Source: Paraburkholderia azotifigens
GTDB taxonomy: Bacteria > Pseudomonadota > Gammaproteobacteria > Burkholderiales > Burkholderiaceae
Reading direction: 5' to 3'
Length of the DNA stretch: 64,000 nt
Assembly (NCBI RefSeq): GCF_007995085.1
Contig: NZ_VOQS01000005.1
Location: 2,604,001-2,668,000, forward strand
Shown here: positions 17,508-27,324 of the stretch, piece after piece
How the letters are laid out: each line of letters opens with the position of its first letter
Position numbering within the stretch: the first letter of the stretch is position 1
Position numbers and translations under genes: made by a program
The notes under the pieces: model-generated
Databases searched by the model: none
What the model was told of the DNA's origin: nothing
The model's input: the letters and a program-made list of their open reading frames with translations, nothing else

Positions 17508-17673
17508 CGATGATGGCAGGGCACTGTTAAAAATTCCGACGCGTCTTCTTTTGGCGGTGGAAAGAGAGCTGCATTTTTTGTGATAGATGGTGGCGTTTCC
17601 TTCGCCGCGGCTGCATGAGCCAGTCACGAAGCTGCGGCGCGGCTGTCCCACATCATAGAGCACCGGAGCGAAC

Positions 17674-18135
17674 ATGTCGGCCACTCGTTCGAGCAGAGTA
17701 GATAAAAGACTCGAAAACGTAGCTAGTCGAATCAACTCTCTTCGAGGGAAAGAGGGAGGATTCATCGCTAGACTGTTACCAGTAATTGTACGAACCGCAC
17801 AGTGCGCGCTTCCGCTGTCTGTTGCAGTGTGGTCGATATTGGAATTGCCAGTCGAGTTGGTACTTGCACAATCATCGCTGGAGCGTTTCGCTTCCGCGGC
17901 GGGCAGGCTGATATGGGTGGCGTTAGCTATCGGCACTGTAGTCAAGATCCGGTTTGCCAGGACTATATTCCTTTTCCTCTGCGTCGTCAGTTCGATAGTT
18001 ATCGCGCAGGCGCTATCGATGGCATATGAATCGTCTCCGCTGGTGTTTAGTGTGCTGGTGGTGGATCTTTTGCTAAAGGTAATGGCACTTGGGACATTGC
18101 TGTTCCCTCCGCTTGTTGCGCGACATTCACGCTAA
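17674..18135 (+). CDS. Small multi-pass membrane protein, unknown
   Basis: Protein of 153 aa preceded by GGAGCGAAC. A basic N-terminus (about 30 residues) is followed by probably four hydrophobic segments, at about 32-60, 75-92, 96-115 and 122-147. I do not recognise the family. It sits between a broken DUF3331 gene and a dead ISL3 element, so context gives no role. Confidence 0.6.
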   Translation: MSATRSSRVDKRLENVASRINSLRGKEGGFIARLLPVIVRTAQCALPLSVAVWSILELPVELVLAQSSLERFASAAGRLIWVALAIGTVVKIRFARTIFLFLCVVSSIVIAQALSMAYESSPLVFSVLVVDLLLKVMALGTLLFPPLVARHSR

Positions 18136-18433
18136 GCTGTTCTTCAAGAGAATCGTCGTTTCCCCAAGCTCAGGGCCGAAGTTTTCGGCTGTGCGCTGCG
18201 CGAGGCGGACCACTGTCCATTCGCAAGACCCCCGGAATCAATCCATAAGAGGTGCACCGCTTCAATACCGTCGCGAGATGACGGGTTGCACGATTCTTGA
18301 GTCATTTGCTCGCGTGCAATCTCCCCCGGGCGATGTCAGTCCACGCCGGGGCCTTTTGACATTCTGCGTTTCTGTTTCCGCTTCTATGGGGCGCGCTTCG
18401 GACCTTCGTTGGAAGGCATATTATAGAAAAAAG

Positions 18434-19735
18434 GGTTCATCGCAGGAAACCGTGGAGCTTCCGGATGCGATTGGGTAACCTGAGCCTGACTTGATAGAGG
18501 TCAGGAGGGGGTATTGCGCGATCGCAAGGCACTTCAGGCGCTGGGTTGCTGGTCGGGTTATCGGCTCGAACGTGTTGAATGGCCTCAAGGCGAACTCCAT
18601 ACGCTATCGCTGTATCTGAAGCCGGTGAGCAAGGTCATGCGTTGCGAGCAATGTGGAAGTCGTTGCACGCAGATTCACGAGACGACTGTGCGACGCGTGC
18701 GCGATCTGCCGCTGTTCGAATACCGGGTGGTGCTGCACGTTCCTCGCCGGCGGGTCTGGTGTGAACACTGCGGTGGCCCGCGACCGGAGAAGCTGTCGTG
18801 GCTGGGCCGCTACCAGCGGGTGACGGAGCGCTTTGAAGGCGAGCGAGAAGCTGTTGCAGGCGGCCAGCGTGTAGGCAGTGGCGGCCTTCTACGATCTGGG
18901 CTGGCACACGGTCAAATCGATCGACAAGATGCGCCTGCGTGAACGCGTGGCCGAGCCGGACTGGTCGACGATCCGCTATCTGGCGATGGACGAGTTCGCG
19001 CTGCACAAGGGCCATCGGTACGCCACGGTGGTGGTGGATCCGATCGGCCGGCAGGTGCTGTGGATCGGAGCGGGACGCTCGCGCGAGACGGCCCGCGCCT
19101 TCTTCGAACAACTTCCCGAAGGCGTGGCGGCACGCATCGAAGCCGTTGCGATCGACATGACCACGGCCTACGAACTGGAGATCAAGGCCCAGTGTCCGCA
19201 GGCCGAAGTCGTCTATGACATGTTCCATGTAGTGGCCAAATACGGTCGTGAAGTCATTGACCGGGTGCGGGTCGATCAGGCCAACCAGCTGCGACACGAC
19301 CGGCCCGCGCGCAAGGTGCTGAAATCCAGCCGCTGGCTGCTGCTGCGCAACCGTCACAACCTCAAGCCAGACCAGTGCGTGCGTCTGAAAGAACTGCTGA
19401 GCGCCAACCAGCCGTTGTTATGTGTGTACCTGCTGCGCGACGAACTGAAACGGCTCTGGTTCTACCGCAAACCCGCATGGGCGCAAAATGCCTGGGAACA
19501 ATGGATCGAACAGGCCCGGCAAAGCGCAATACCAGCCTTGCAGTTGTTTGCTCAGCGTCTGCAAGGCTACTGGCACGGAATCCTGGCGCGCTGTCGCCAT
19601 CCACTCAATACCAGCATCGTTGAAGGGATCAACAACACTATCAAGGTCATCAAACGTCGTGCTTACGGGTACCGCGACGAGGAGTACTTCTTCCTCAAAA
19701 TCCGCGTCGCGTTCCCTGGAAAACCTCGATGAACC
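18434..19735 (+). mobile_element. ISL3-family insertion sequence (inactive)
   Basis: About 1.3 kb. The ends share an imperfect inverted repeat: left GGTTCATCGCAGG from 18434, right end reading GGTTCATCGAGG on the other strand up to 19735. Both sides are flanked by A-runs, and I could not fix a clear 8-bp duplication. It holds the transposase at 18514-19732, which carries two disabling lesions. Confidence 0.75.
18514..19732 (+). pseudogene. ISL3-family transposase, frameshift plus nonsense codon
   Basis: N-terminal zinc-finger part (MRCEQCGSRCTQIHETTVRR, then VWCEHCGGPRPEKLSW) and DDE part (DEFALHKGHRYATVVVDPIG, VAIDMTTAYELEI, TSIVEGINNTIKVIKRRAYG) are both recognisable. The frame shifts near 18836 (one extra base), and in the frame that continues the protein a TAG at 18872-18874 stands where Gln is expected (AASV-stop-AVAAFYDLGW). 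The downstream frame runs from 18878 (GTG) to 19732. Two independent lesions make activity in cis unlikely. Confidence 0.88.
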
Positions 19736-19743
19736 AAAAAAAG

Positions 19744-19768
19744 GCCCGCCATTAAGGCGGGCAAATTT
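19744..19768 (+). terminator. Rho-independent-like hairpin after ISL3 element
   Basis: Perfect stem GCCCGCC/GGCGGGC with loop ATTAA, followed by AAATTT. Just beyond the right end of the ISL3 element; the T-run is short. Confidence 0.5.
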
Positions 19769-19839
19769 CCTTTCGAGTCCGACGACAGGGGTGTCGTCAA
19801 GGTGAGCTTACCACCGACGTAGCCTACAAGTCGATGCTT

Positions 19840-19854
19840 CGTTACGCCGTAACT
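19840..19854. repeat. 15-bp palindrome, copy 2 (CGTTACGCCGTAACT)
   Basis: Same motif as 13540 and 62428, here with one mismatched terminal base. Confidence 0.45.
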
Positions 19855-19947
19855 GGGGCGGGTGTAGCAAGTCAGGTTTTATTTTGGTTACGCATCTGAA
19901 TGAAGCGCACGTCGCCTAATAGCTTCTGTATGGCAGCGGAATCCGGA

Positions 19948-20160
19948 GGGAGATTCGCGTATGGCGGCCTGACGCAGCGTTCATGCAGCGTACAGAGGTG
20001 TGGTGCGCGAGCGTTGGCTCGCCACGCGGCGACGCTTGCCGCGCCGGCGTGCGGCAGGCACCACTGGTGAGGGCGCAAACACCGTTCCCCATAGCAGGGC
20101 CAGCGTTACTCCTGCTCCATAAATCTGTTTGAACAGATTTAAGCACGATCAAGCTAGCGG
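19948..20160 (+). repeat. Solo IS607-type right end (omega-RNA-like), copy B
   Basis: About 210 bp closely similar to the region at 50062-50275 that follows tnpB: it shares GGAGATTCGCGT, ACGCAGCGTTCATGCAGCG, GTACAGAGGTGTGGTGCGCG and the ending AGCTAGCGG. The GCGAGC/GCTCGC hairpin is kept with a changed loop (GTTG instead of ATTG). No tnpB is attached, so only the structured end of an element remains. Confidence 0.7.
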
Positions 20161-20490
20161 TAGGTAGTCTCACCTCGACTATGACTTTCGTTAAGAGAAT
20201 GAATTCGTAGCCAAAGAAAGAGGGGGCCGTCAGTCAGCTTCAGCACACGCGTGAATTTCATCAGAATCGTATGCGGCAGTATATAAGCCCGATACCCACG
20301 GGACGTTGCGGCTTAATGCACATCGCCATACCATGAATTGCTATTGTGACATGTTGTCCCGTCAGGAGCCGATACGATACGTCTCGATGGGCGGCATGAG
20401 TGAATAGATTGTCTAGGTTGTTCCAGATTCACATCCAGGAAAGTCTCTTGAATAGCCAACATCGTCGAACAAGCCAAGGAGGAGGTTGAA

Positions 20491-20802
20491 ATGAAGTCGT
20501 GTCGTCGTGAGTTCATCGTACGAAGTGCTGTGGGGTTAGTGTCGAGCGCTTTCTTTCCGCTCGTCGCTCATGCAGCGGAAGAACTGTCCGAGACAGAGCC
20601 GAGCGCAGTCGCACTCGGCTACCGAGCGGACGCGACCAAGGTGGACAAATCCAAGTTTCCGAGGTACGCCGCCGGGCAGAACTGTGCCAACTGTCAATTC
20701 TACCAGGGAAGTGCATCTGCAAAGACGGCCGCCTGCCCTCTATTCACCGGCAAGACCGTCGCAGGAGCTGGCTGGTGTAATGGGTACGCGCAGAAAGGGT
20801 AA
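20491..20802 (+). CDS. High-potential iron-sulfur protein (HiPIP)
   Basis: Small periplasmic electron carrier of 103 aa. Tat-type signal: SCRREFIVRSAVGL, then cleavage near AHAAEE. Four Cys ligands for the 4Fe-4S cluster are in the usual order: Cys65 and Cys68 (NCANCQFYQG), Cys82 (AACPLF), Cys96 (GWCNGY). A strong ribosome binding site (AAGGAGGAGG) suggests high expression. HiPIPs shuttle electrons from bc1 to terminal oxidases or dehydrogenases. It precedes ccsB by 200 bp; the ba3 oxidase at 55282 or the P460 proteins could be partners (inference). Confidence 0.93.
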   Translation: MKSCRREFIVRSAVGLVSSAFFPLVAHAAEELSETEPSAVALGYRADATKVDKSKFPRYAAGQNCANCQFYQGSASAKTAACPLFTGKTVAGAGWCNGYAQKG

Positions 20803-21001
20803 CCCAGCCGGTTTCCGCCCGCGCGCATCGCAAGTGCTGCAATAAAGTGTGTGGTCGAATTACCGTTCTCCGGCGGCGTCGAGCCAAACTGAAAGGCTCT
20901 TAGCCGTCCGGGACGTCGCTTGCTCGAAAGCCTGTATCCGATGTGCACCATTTTACGGATGAACGGCCTATGAGGCATATTTTCCAGGATCGAGGTCGAA
21001 A

Positions 21002-22207
21002 ATGGACATGACATCAGATGCCCCGCATCGCCCATCATTGCGCGACAAGAAGGTGGTAATCGCGCCCTCTTCACGCGTTACGGTCTGGCAACCGAGGATT
21101 CCCCCGAAGACGTTGCTTCTTGATGTGCTGTTCGCAGTGACTTTGGTTGCCGGGGCAGCGTTCGCGCTGACCAAGTATCACGCGCACATGAATTTTTACG
21201 ACAAACTAGTGCTGGTATGCGCGATTCCTGCCCTTACCACGCTTGGATGGCGTTGGAAGCCAGCGCGCATGCTAATGGCCGGTATCGCTGGCCTATCCCT
21301 GTTTGCGATCAACCTCTACGGCAACGTCCTCGGTCGAGCGGATCATGCGTTCTTCCTGAAGTACCTCCTATCGAGTCAATCCGCAATCCTTTGGATGAGC
21401 GCGCTATTTGTCATGGCGACACTGTTCTACTGGATCGCCATGATAGGCCGCTCGCCGTCCGCGGGTGCGATCGCATCGAAGCTCACCTGGAGCGCAGTGC
21501 TGATGGGTTTCGTCGGGATGATGGTGCGCTGGTACGAGTCCTATCTGATCGGACCGGACATTGGGCATATCCCCATCTCGAACCTGTATGAAGTCTTCGT
21601 ATTGTTCAGCCTCATCACGGCGCTCTTCTATCTGTATTACGAGAGACACTACAATACACATGCGCTCGGATCCTTCGTATTGCTCGTGATTAGCGCAGCG
21701 GTGGTTTTTACGATGTGGTATTCCATATCGCGGGATGCTCAACAGATTCAGCCGCTTGTCCCGGCACTCCAAAGCTGGTGGATGAAAATACACGTACCGG
21801 CGAACTTCATCGGATACGGCACTTTCGCTCTATCCGCGATGGTTGCCGTTGCGTATCTCATGAAAGACAAGGGAATCCTGGATGATCGTCTCCCAGCGCT
21901 CGAAGTACTAGACGATGTAATGTATAAGTCAATTTCTGTCGGATTTACTTTTTTTACCATCGCGACAATTTTAGGGGCGCTATGGGCGGCGGAAGCGTGG
22001 GGAGGTTATTGGAGTTGGGACCCAAAAGAGACTTGGGCGCTGATAGTATGGCTGAACTATGCTGCATGGTTGCATATGCGTCTGGTCAAGGGCCTTCGAG
22101 GCAGGCCTGCAGCATGGTGGGCGTTGACGGGGTTATTAGTCACGACATTCGCGTTCATCGGCGTCAATATGTTTCTTTCGGGTCTGCATAGCTACGGCAA
22201 ACTCTGA
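21002..22207 (+). CDS. ccsB: System II cytochrome c biogenesis protein CcsB (CcsA/ResC family)
   Basis: Membrane protein of 401 aa that handles haem and ligates it to apocytochrome together with ResB. It has a hydrophilic N-terminus, then about eight membrane segments. The haem-binding WWD motif is WGGYWSWDPKETWALIVWLN, followed by conserved AAWLHMRL; conserved His residues are present (KIHVPANFIGY). ResB and CcsB are normally adjacent, but here resB lies at 50831-53014 on the other strand, about 29 kb away across several IS elements. Tail ends in MFLSGLHSYGKL, typical of the family. Confidence 0.93.
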   Translation: MDMTSDAPHRPSLRDKKVVIAPSSRVTVWQPRIPPKTLLLDVLFAVTLVAGAAFALTKYHAHMNFYDKLVLVCAIPALTTLGWRWKPARMLMAGIAGLSLFAINLYGNVLGRADHAFFLKYLLSSQSAILWMSALFVMATLFYWIAMIGRSPSAGAIASKLTWSAVLMGFVGMMVRWYESYLIGPDIGHIPISNLYEVFVLFSLITALFYLYYERHYNTHALGSFVLLVISAAVVFTMWYSISRDAQQIQPLVPALQSWWMKIHVPANFIGYGTFALSAMVAVAYLMKDKGILDDRLPALEVLDDVMYKSISVGFTFFTIATILGALWAAEAWGGYWSWDPKETWALIVWLNYAAWLHMRLVKGLRGRPAAWWALTGLLVTTFAFIGVNMFLSGLHSYGKL

Positions 22208-22448
22208 AAATGGCGTGCGCCTTCGGGGTGGACCGCTAACCTTATATGCACGTTCAGGTGTTGCGTAGCTTGGGCTGGCCTCACCGGGCCGGCCGTTGCG
22301 TTTGACTGCCAGCGACTGTTGCATATGATTGCCAGACTGGCGTGGTGAATGACCTGCTGTTTGCGCTTCACCGCTCGCACGCCCACATGCTCTGGACATC
22401 GGTGGCAGCGATGCTGGAGCAGATTTCATCGGGCTTGAGTTGCTTATC
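22208..22448. other. Intergenic between ccsB and truncated IS607
   Basis: About 240 bp of unassigned sequence separating the ccsB stop from the point where IS607 tnpB homology ends. Possible coding on the minus strand is too short to name. Confidence 0.35.
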
Positions 22449-22557
22449 AGCGCGTCCAGCTTGCGCTTCATTGTGCCGTAAAGCGTGGCCATCGCGTCGA
22501 GCGTCCGTGCGTCGGACGACGAGAGGTGTAACCGGGTCTGGGTTGTCGACTGCGTCA
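22449..22557 (-). pseudogene. tnpB 5' fragment, start codon lost
   Basis: Translates to TRLHLSSSDARTLDAMATLY followed by GTMKRKLDALI, closely matching the N-terminus of tnpB at 46083 (TRLYLSSSDMQTLDAMAALY). The overlapping start is GACGC here instead of GATGC. Homology ends near 22449. Confidence 0.75.
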
Positions 22558-23151
22558 GACTGCCAGCGCCCGCGGGTTCTTTCGGCTGCGTGAACCGTAC
22601 AGGCGCGATGAAAAGACCGTCAGGATTTCGACAAGCTCTTCCGTAAGCTGCGGCTCCCGGCTTAAGTCCGGGACCGCGTTCAGTACGGCGACTTCGACGT
22701 GAAGGAATTCACAGATACGGAACAGCAGTTCGCTACCGAAACGCAGCAGCCGGTCTTTGGTGACCAGCACCAGGCGTGCAACGCGGCCACGGAGAATGTC
22801 GCCCAGCAGCTGTTGCAGTCCCTTCTTGCGATAGTTCAGCCCGCTTCCGAGGTCAGTGATCACCTCGATATCCGGGATGCCAGCGTCAGCGCAATGCTTT
22901 TCGAGTCTCGCGGCCTGCGTTTTGAGTTGTTCGGCCTGGTCGTGCGAGGAAACACGGGCGTAGCAGATCGTCTTCCCGGTTGCGGCAGCCTCGGTGCCGG
23001 CCAGGGGCTGCACCGTATCGCGCTGGTATCGCCGATGCCCACCAATCGTCCGGCAGGACGGCGGCAATAGTCCCCGTCGATGCCGGCGCCGCAGTGTACT
23101 TGCCGCTACGCCCAGTTCAGTTGCAGTTTTGCCGATCGATAACAGTCGCAT
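22555..23151 (-). CDS. tnpA: IS607-family serine recombinase TnpA
   Basis: Transposase of 198 aa. N-terminal MerR-like HTH (SIGKTATELGVAASTLRRRH, then IGGHRRYQRDTVQPLAG); serine-recombinase domain with catalytic Ser in CYARVSSHDQAEQLKTQ, and LVLVTKDRLLRFGSELLFRI. Same length as, and nearly identical to, TnpA at 45487-46083. Intact by reading frame, but its element lacks a right end, so it could act only in trans. Confidence 0.93.
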   Translation of the reverse strand: MRLLSIGKTATELGVAASTLRRRHRRGLLPPSCRTIGGHRRYQRDTVQPLAGTEAAATGKTICYARVSSHDQAEQLKTQAARLEKHCADAGIPDIEVITDLGSGLNYRKKGLQQLLGDILRGRVARLVLVTKDRLLRFGSELLFRICEFLHVEVAVLNAVPDLSREPQLTEELVEILTVFSSRLYGSRSRKNPRALAV

Positions 23152-23236
23152 GAAATATCCCCCTGATATCTCGTAACGCTTTTTAAACGGGCAATGATCA
23201 GGTTTGCATGGGTTCGGCGGTTACTTTTCGAAACCC

Positions 23237-23458
23237 TCTCGGGACTACCCTACGCAGGATTCCGAGTGCTGTGAAGTACTCTTGGAAGCGGGGCTGGGTA
23301 TACATGCTACTGCGGCGGGCGTGATCGCCCGCCTTAGGCAGAAGTTGACTGGGCGTCTGCTGGGGCGGGCACGGAAATCCGTTTGCCATTTTGGAGCGCT
23401 GATGGCACCCTTGGCGGATGCGCTCACGCGTCTTCACCCTCAGCAGGAGCGGCCGTGA
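23237..23458 (+). pseudogene. tnpB 3' relic abutting the IS607 left end
   Basis: The DNA reads like tnpB of the intact element from 49787 on (CTCTCGGG, CTACGCA, AAGTACT) and encodes GLGIHATAAGVIARLRQKLT in one frame, matching WSVHAAAAGVIARRGQKLTE. Frames are broken. It runs away from the left end of the truncated IS607 element, as if that element had inserted into an older tnpB. Confidence 0.65.
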
Positions 23459-23546
23459 GGCTTGCGAACAGTCGGTGCTTTCCGCGCACTCGAGGAGAGG
23501 GATCTTCGGTGGCGGGTCTCGCTTTGTGGTCTACGCGGGATTAAAG

Positions 23547-25020
23547 CATCTCGTTATACAGAAGTGTCATACCCGTCGCGCAGGATCTGGATGGTGATCA
23601 CCGCATCCATGACACGCTGCATACCAATCCACAGTGTCTTCGCGCCGGGTTCACCATCGCCCTTGCGTCCGAGGAATCCACCCAGTGACGCGATCATCCG
23701 TATCATCTGGTTAAGCGTCGGTGGCTTTTTTAGGCGGGGTTTCTTTGAGAGCACGTGTGCGCCGTGTATCTCGTCAGCCTTAAGAACAGCGAGGCATCCA
23801 GGTCCGGGCAGGTCCTGCCCAGTCGCATGAGCCGTGCGATACGCCAGGACACCACCATATACAGCACAAGCGCCTTCTCCACGCGCTCCATCTGCGAGAG
23901 CTGCAGCGTTTCAACCCGCCAGGCGTTCTTCAACACATTGAAGAACATCTCGATCTCCCACCTCGCGCGGTACCAGTCAATCAGTTCGGTGAGCGCATGC
24001 GCATCGGGCACTTCGCGATTGCTCAGCAGGCGCCAGACGACGGGCTTCACGTCAGTGGGCGCATCCACTTCACATGCCTCAATGCAGCTCAGCTCGACGC
24101 CGCCGCGCCCGGGTAACGTCACGCGCTGTGCGCCCAGCTCCTGCTTCACTTCATGCGCTTTCTGGCCACCTCGCCCGGGCAGCACGAAGCTGATATGACC
24201 GAGCACCTCGCTCGCGTGTACCGTCTCCCACAGTTTCGCTTCGCCCTTGAGTGCGCGGTTGTGCTGGGAGCGGATCAGCCAGTCAGCCGGTTCGCCCAAC
24301 TCCTGCGCACGCTGCACGAGCGCGGCGATATCACCCTCGCGATCGGCCATATATACCAGCGGCGTGCCGGGCATGGCTGCCGCCTGCTGCGCCACGATCT
24401 CATAACTTTCGATCCATCGAACGCTCTCGCGCACGCCGCCACGCTGGCCGTTTTCGTCGCGCGGCTCGCGTGCCCACATCCAGGCGTTCATGACACCCAG
24501 CGCCTCGCGATCCGGTGTGACCGCATAGGTCGCGTGAAGATACATGCCCACCTGCGCTTCGTAACTGAGCGGGCCGGCCCCCTCGATGTCCTGGCCGTTG
24601 AAATTCAGCTCCGTCGTGTCAGCCACGCAGAGGACTACCGGTAACTCGCCCATGCGCGCAGTGGTGCGCTCCCAGTGCGGCTGCATCATGTCGCGCCAGT
24701 CGATGTGCTCATTGCCCAGAAAGCGATACGCCGCCATGGTCTCGGCCCAGCCCTCACAGGCACCCGGAATACTCGCAGTGGGACGCGTGGCAAACCGCTT
24801 CAGCAATTCCTTCGCCCGACGATCCCGCCTTGGGTCACCCAGATCCAGTGTTTCAAATTCCTCGTCCACCCACGCTCCCGGCTCATTGCGAATCTGCATT
24901 CGAAAAGTCGAGAGTAAACGCGAAATTCCGGCCGTTAACAACCCCTGTCACGCCGGTGCATCGCTCAATGCGCTTTTGGACAAACGTCCGCTACTGCGGC
25001 CACTTCTGTATAACGAGATG
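23547..25020 (-). mobile_element. IS4-family (IS50/Tn5-like) insertion sequence with perfect ends
   Basis: Element of 1474 bp. The left end CATCTCGTTATACAGAAGTG (23547-23566) is repeated perfectly and inverted at 25001-25020. A 9-bp target duplication GGATTAAAG lies at 23538-23546 and 25021-25029, the length typical of Tn5/IS50 relatives. The right-hand copy contains the stop codon of the LpxO-like gene, so the insertion left that protein complete. The single transposase gene is frameshifted near its 3' end. Confidence 0.95.
23554..24941 (-). pseudogene. Tn5-like IS4-family transposase, frameshifted near the C-terminus
   Basis: The first frame (23730-24941, 403 codons) has the N-terminal DNA-binding domain (WVDEEFETLDLGDPRRDRRA) and the DDE core: CVADTTELNFNG, MADREGDIAAL, and WYRARWEIEMFFNVLKN. 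It runs out in TCSQRNPA. The expected C-terminal dimerisation domain continues in another frame, 23554-23754: LSKKPRLKKPPTLNQMIRMI, then LGGFLGRKGDGEPGAKTLWI. One base added near 23775-23790 would rejoin them. The perfect ends suggest recent insertion, so the lesion is new or a sequencing error. Confidence 0.88.
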
Positions 25021-25023
25021 GGA

Positions 25024-25926
25024 TTAAAGGGCGTAGATAATGCCTGCAAAGATCGACCCGAACAGGAACCACTTAACTGCATAGTAGGTGGGTCGATGCC
25101 AAGCCTTCATCCGCTTTCCCAATCGACGGATTACGTAAATATATTTGAACACACGGTTCAGAAAGCCGGTACGGTCGCCGGTTTCGTTCGGAGAGGTGGC
25201 GGCCCGGAGCACTACGTTTGAGAAAGCCCTGTTGAACGCAGAAACCCAGCGATAGCGCATCGGACGTTCTATATCGCAGAAGAGGACGATGCGTGAGATT
25301 GAGGTTTCGTTTTTTGCGTAATGGATGTAGGTCTCGTCGAACATGACCTCCTCACCGTCCCGCCAGTAATATCTTTCCCCGTCCACCTCGATAAAGCAAC
25401 TGGGATTAGAGGCCGTGACCAGTCCGAGGTGATAACGGATGGATCCGGCGTATGGGTCGCGATGTCTAACGAGGCTCGCGCCAGGCGGTAACTGAGCAAA
25501 CATCGCTGCCCTTATGGACGGTATGTCCTGAAGCAAACGTGTCGTTACTGGACAAAGCGCTTTTGCAGACGGATGAGGTTGGTCGTACCACTTCAGATAG
25601 AACCGCCGCCATCCGGTCTTGAAGAATGAGTTAAATCCGATGTCGCCGTAGTTTTCCGCAGCCGCGATTTTCTGTGCTGTGTCGATTGCCATGGCCTCAT
25701 CCCGGATAGTCTTCCAGTTCGCTTTTAGCGGCGCCAATTCGGGAAAGCTGGACGCGTCGATATACGCGCCTCGTTTCAGCGTCGAGAACATATAGAAGAC
25801 GGCATTAATCGGCGCTAAAAACGTTGAATGGTCCGATAATTGGCGCCAGAACGTGAAGCGTACGCGACCTCGCATTGCCACGTAGGAAGCGCTAGCAACA
25901 AACCAGAACAAGAACAACACGCGCAC
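25024..25926 (-). CDS. lpxO: Aspartyl/asparaginyl beta-hydroxylase, LpxO-like
   Basis: Fe(II)/2-oxoglutarate dioxygenase of 300 aa; LpxO relatives hydroxylate lipid A acyl chains at the inner membrane. Motifs: PPGASLVRHRDPYAGSIRYH (His and Asp iron ligands), CFIEVDGERYYWRDGEEVMF, DETYIHYAKN (second His). There are hydrophobic segments at the N-terminus (VLFLFWFVASASYVAM) and C-terminus (WFLFGSIFAGIIYAL). I chose the GTG start at 25926, which follows AAGGAG; an ATG frame reaches 26010 without support. The stop codon lies in the 9-bp duplication of the adjoining IS4 element. Confidence 0.8.
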   Translation of the reverse strand: MRVLFLFWFVASASYVAMRGRVRFTFWRQLSDHSTFLAPINAVFYMFSTLKRGAYIDASSFPELAPLKANWKTIRDEAMAIDTAQKIAAAENYGDIGFNSFFKTGWRRFYLKWYDQPHPSAKALCPVTTRLLQDIPSIRAAMFAQLPPGASLVRHRDPYAGSIRYHLGLVTASNPSCFIEVDGERYYWRDGEEVMFDETYIHYAKNETSISRIVLFCDIERPMRYRWVSAFNRAFSNVVLRAATSPNETGDRTGFLNRVFKYIYVIRRLGKRMKAWHRPTYYAVKWFLFGSIFAGIIYAL

Positions 25927-26561
25927 CGTCCACTCCTTAATAATTCGGCAAGGTAAACTCGATCTGCAGAAGTTTGCTTTCGACGCCACGTGGTATGTGC
26001 GACCGTGCACCGAAGATCTGACTTAATGAGGCGGTTCATTCCGGTCCGCTACGCCGTCTTTGCGTCACCCAGAGTGGGGGCGGCGGGAAAGACCCCGGTG
26101 AAAAGCAAGGGGCGCAATCTTGCGATGCAGTGCATCAGCCCGTCACGAAAGACTGCCGCGCATTAACTGGCCGAAAATTATATCCGTGACCATTTTCGTT
26201 TGTCTCGATGACCAGCATGCCACATGCAAGCGTTTCGACGCAACTCATGGGTTTCCATCATCTTAAATGATGTCAAAACGGAAACGCTGCATCCTTCGGT
26301 ATACGCGGTAGATACGTGAGCATCTTTTGACGTGGCGTGGCACTTTCAGAGAATCATTGCTTTCGGCGAAAAGTTTGCTGTGCGTCGCAGTCTGGGTCCG
26401 TTGCGAGCTGACTGTTCGAAGTCTTCGCGTGGGCCTGCGCCACCTGAGTGCAAACTTGGAGGCATACTCACGCATATTGCTTGCATACTCAAGCGCCGTT
26501 GCACCTCTACGTCTTTCAGCAGGAAACTATATGTGTTCATCAACACACGAGGAGCAGTGCC
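25927..26561. other. Long leader region upstream of the P460 gene
   Basis: About 630 bp with no convincing gene. It contains an inverted repeat CATCAT/ATGATG at 26256-26272, possibly regulatory for the P460 gene. Short frames on both strands overlap each other. Confidence 0.4.
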
Positions 26562-27140
26562 ATGAGAATTGCAGGTGTCTTGTGCGTCGCCTTGGCAGGC
26601 TTGTCCGTCACGGTCGCTGCTAGCGTCTACGGGCAGACGGAGACGCGTTTACCGTACAAAGGGGCGACAGCGGCTGTTGTCGACGGCAAGGGGAATATGC
26701 ACGTCCCCGCCGATTACCGCACCACATATCAGATGTTGGGCAGTTGGGCAGTCGCTGCGGACAGTGGCCCCGGCTCAAAGCAATTGCACGTGGTCTATGC
26801 GTCACCGGGAACCATCGCCGCATATCGCAAGACCGGACATTTTCAGGATGGCACTGTTCTGGTCAAAGAAGTGTACAAGACGAACACGAATCCAATGACG
26901 ACAGGCACGGTAAGCAGTGCGGGCACCCTTTCAGGCTGGTTCGTGATGGTTAGAGATGATGTCGGTCGCTTTCCGGAAAACAAGCTTTGGGGCGACGGAT
27001 GGGGCTGGTCATGGTTCGATGCAGCCGATCCAAAGAAAACTACATCCACGGACTATAAGAAAGACTGCCAGGGATGTCACATACCGGCGCAAGCATCAGA
27101 CTGGATATATACGACGGGTTATCCGCCTCTCGGTCGCTAA
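26562..27140 (+). CDS. Cytochrome P460 family protein
   Basis: Secreted c-type haem protein of 192 aa; P460 enzymes oxidise hydroxylamine/NO to N2O or nitrite. Signal peptide: MRIAGVLCVALAGLSVTVAA, with cleavage near VYGQ. P460 fold motifs: GNMHVPADYRTTYQMLGSWA, YRKTGHFQDGTVLVKEVY, GDGWGWSWFD. The haem-binding motif CQGCH (Cys169, Cys172, His173) is near the C-terminus, followed by ASDWIYTTGYPPL. Start set at the ATG after AGGAG. It is one of three P460-like genes here and differs clearly from that at 53419. Maturation requires ResB/CcsB or the Ccm system. Whether the Lys cross-link exists cannot be told by eye. Confidence 0.9.
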   Translation: MRIAGVLCVALAGLSVTVAASVYGQTETRLPYKGATAAVVDGKGNMHVPADYRTTYQMLGSWAVAADSGPGSKQLHVVYASPGTIAAYRKTGHFQDGTVLVKEVYKTNTNPMTTGTVSSAGTLSGWFVMVRDDVGRFPENKLWGDGWGWSWFDAADPKKTTSTDYKKDCQGCHIPAQASDWIYTTGYPPLGR

Positions 27141-27324
27141 GGTGGGCACGGTCTCGGTGGTTGTCGAGCCGCTGCGCTAGCTTGAGCATTTTCGGAAAGC
27201 AGAGGATCACGGCGCGGTGCTGATTGTCCTTTGCTTTTGAAAGTTCCCCTGGCGTCTGAAATGAGGCGTCGAACGGATTTCGGCCGCTACTGCGTTTCGG
27301 CCAAAAACCGAGGAGATAAATCGC

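Larger units (their letters stand above)
22449..23236 (-). mobile_element. Truncated IS607-family element (left end, tnpA, start of tnpB)
   Basis: The left end at about 23236 matches the left end of the second element at 45397 almost base for base, including GCAAACCTGATCATTGCCCG upstream of tnpA. It keeps tnpA and about 110 bp of tnpB (ending near KRKLDALI), whose start codon has changed from ATG to ACG. The rest, including the right end, is missing. Confidence 0.8.

Noticed and set aside
18635..19357. 240-codon minus-strand open frame
   Set aside because: Antisense shadow of the ISL3 transposase.
26448..26561. Upstream extension of the P460 reading frame
   Set aside because: The signal peptide and AGGAG site place the start at 26562.
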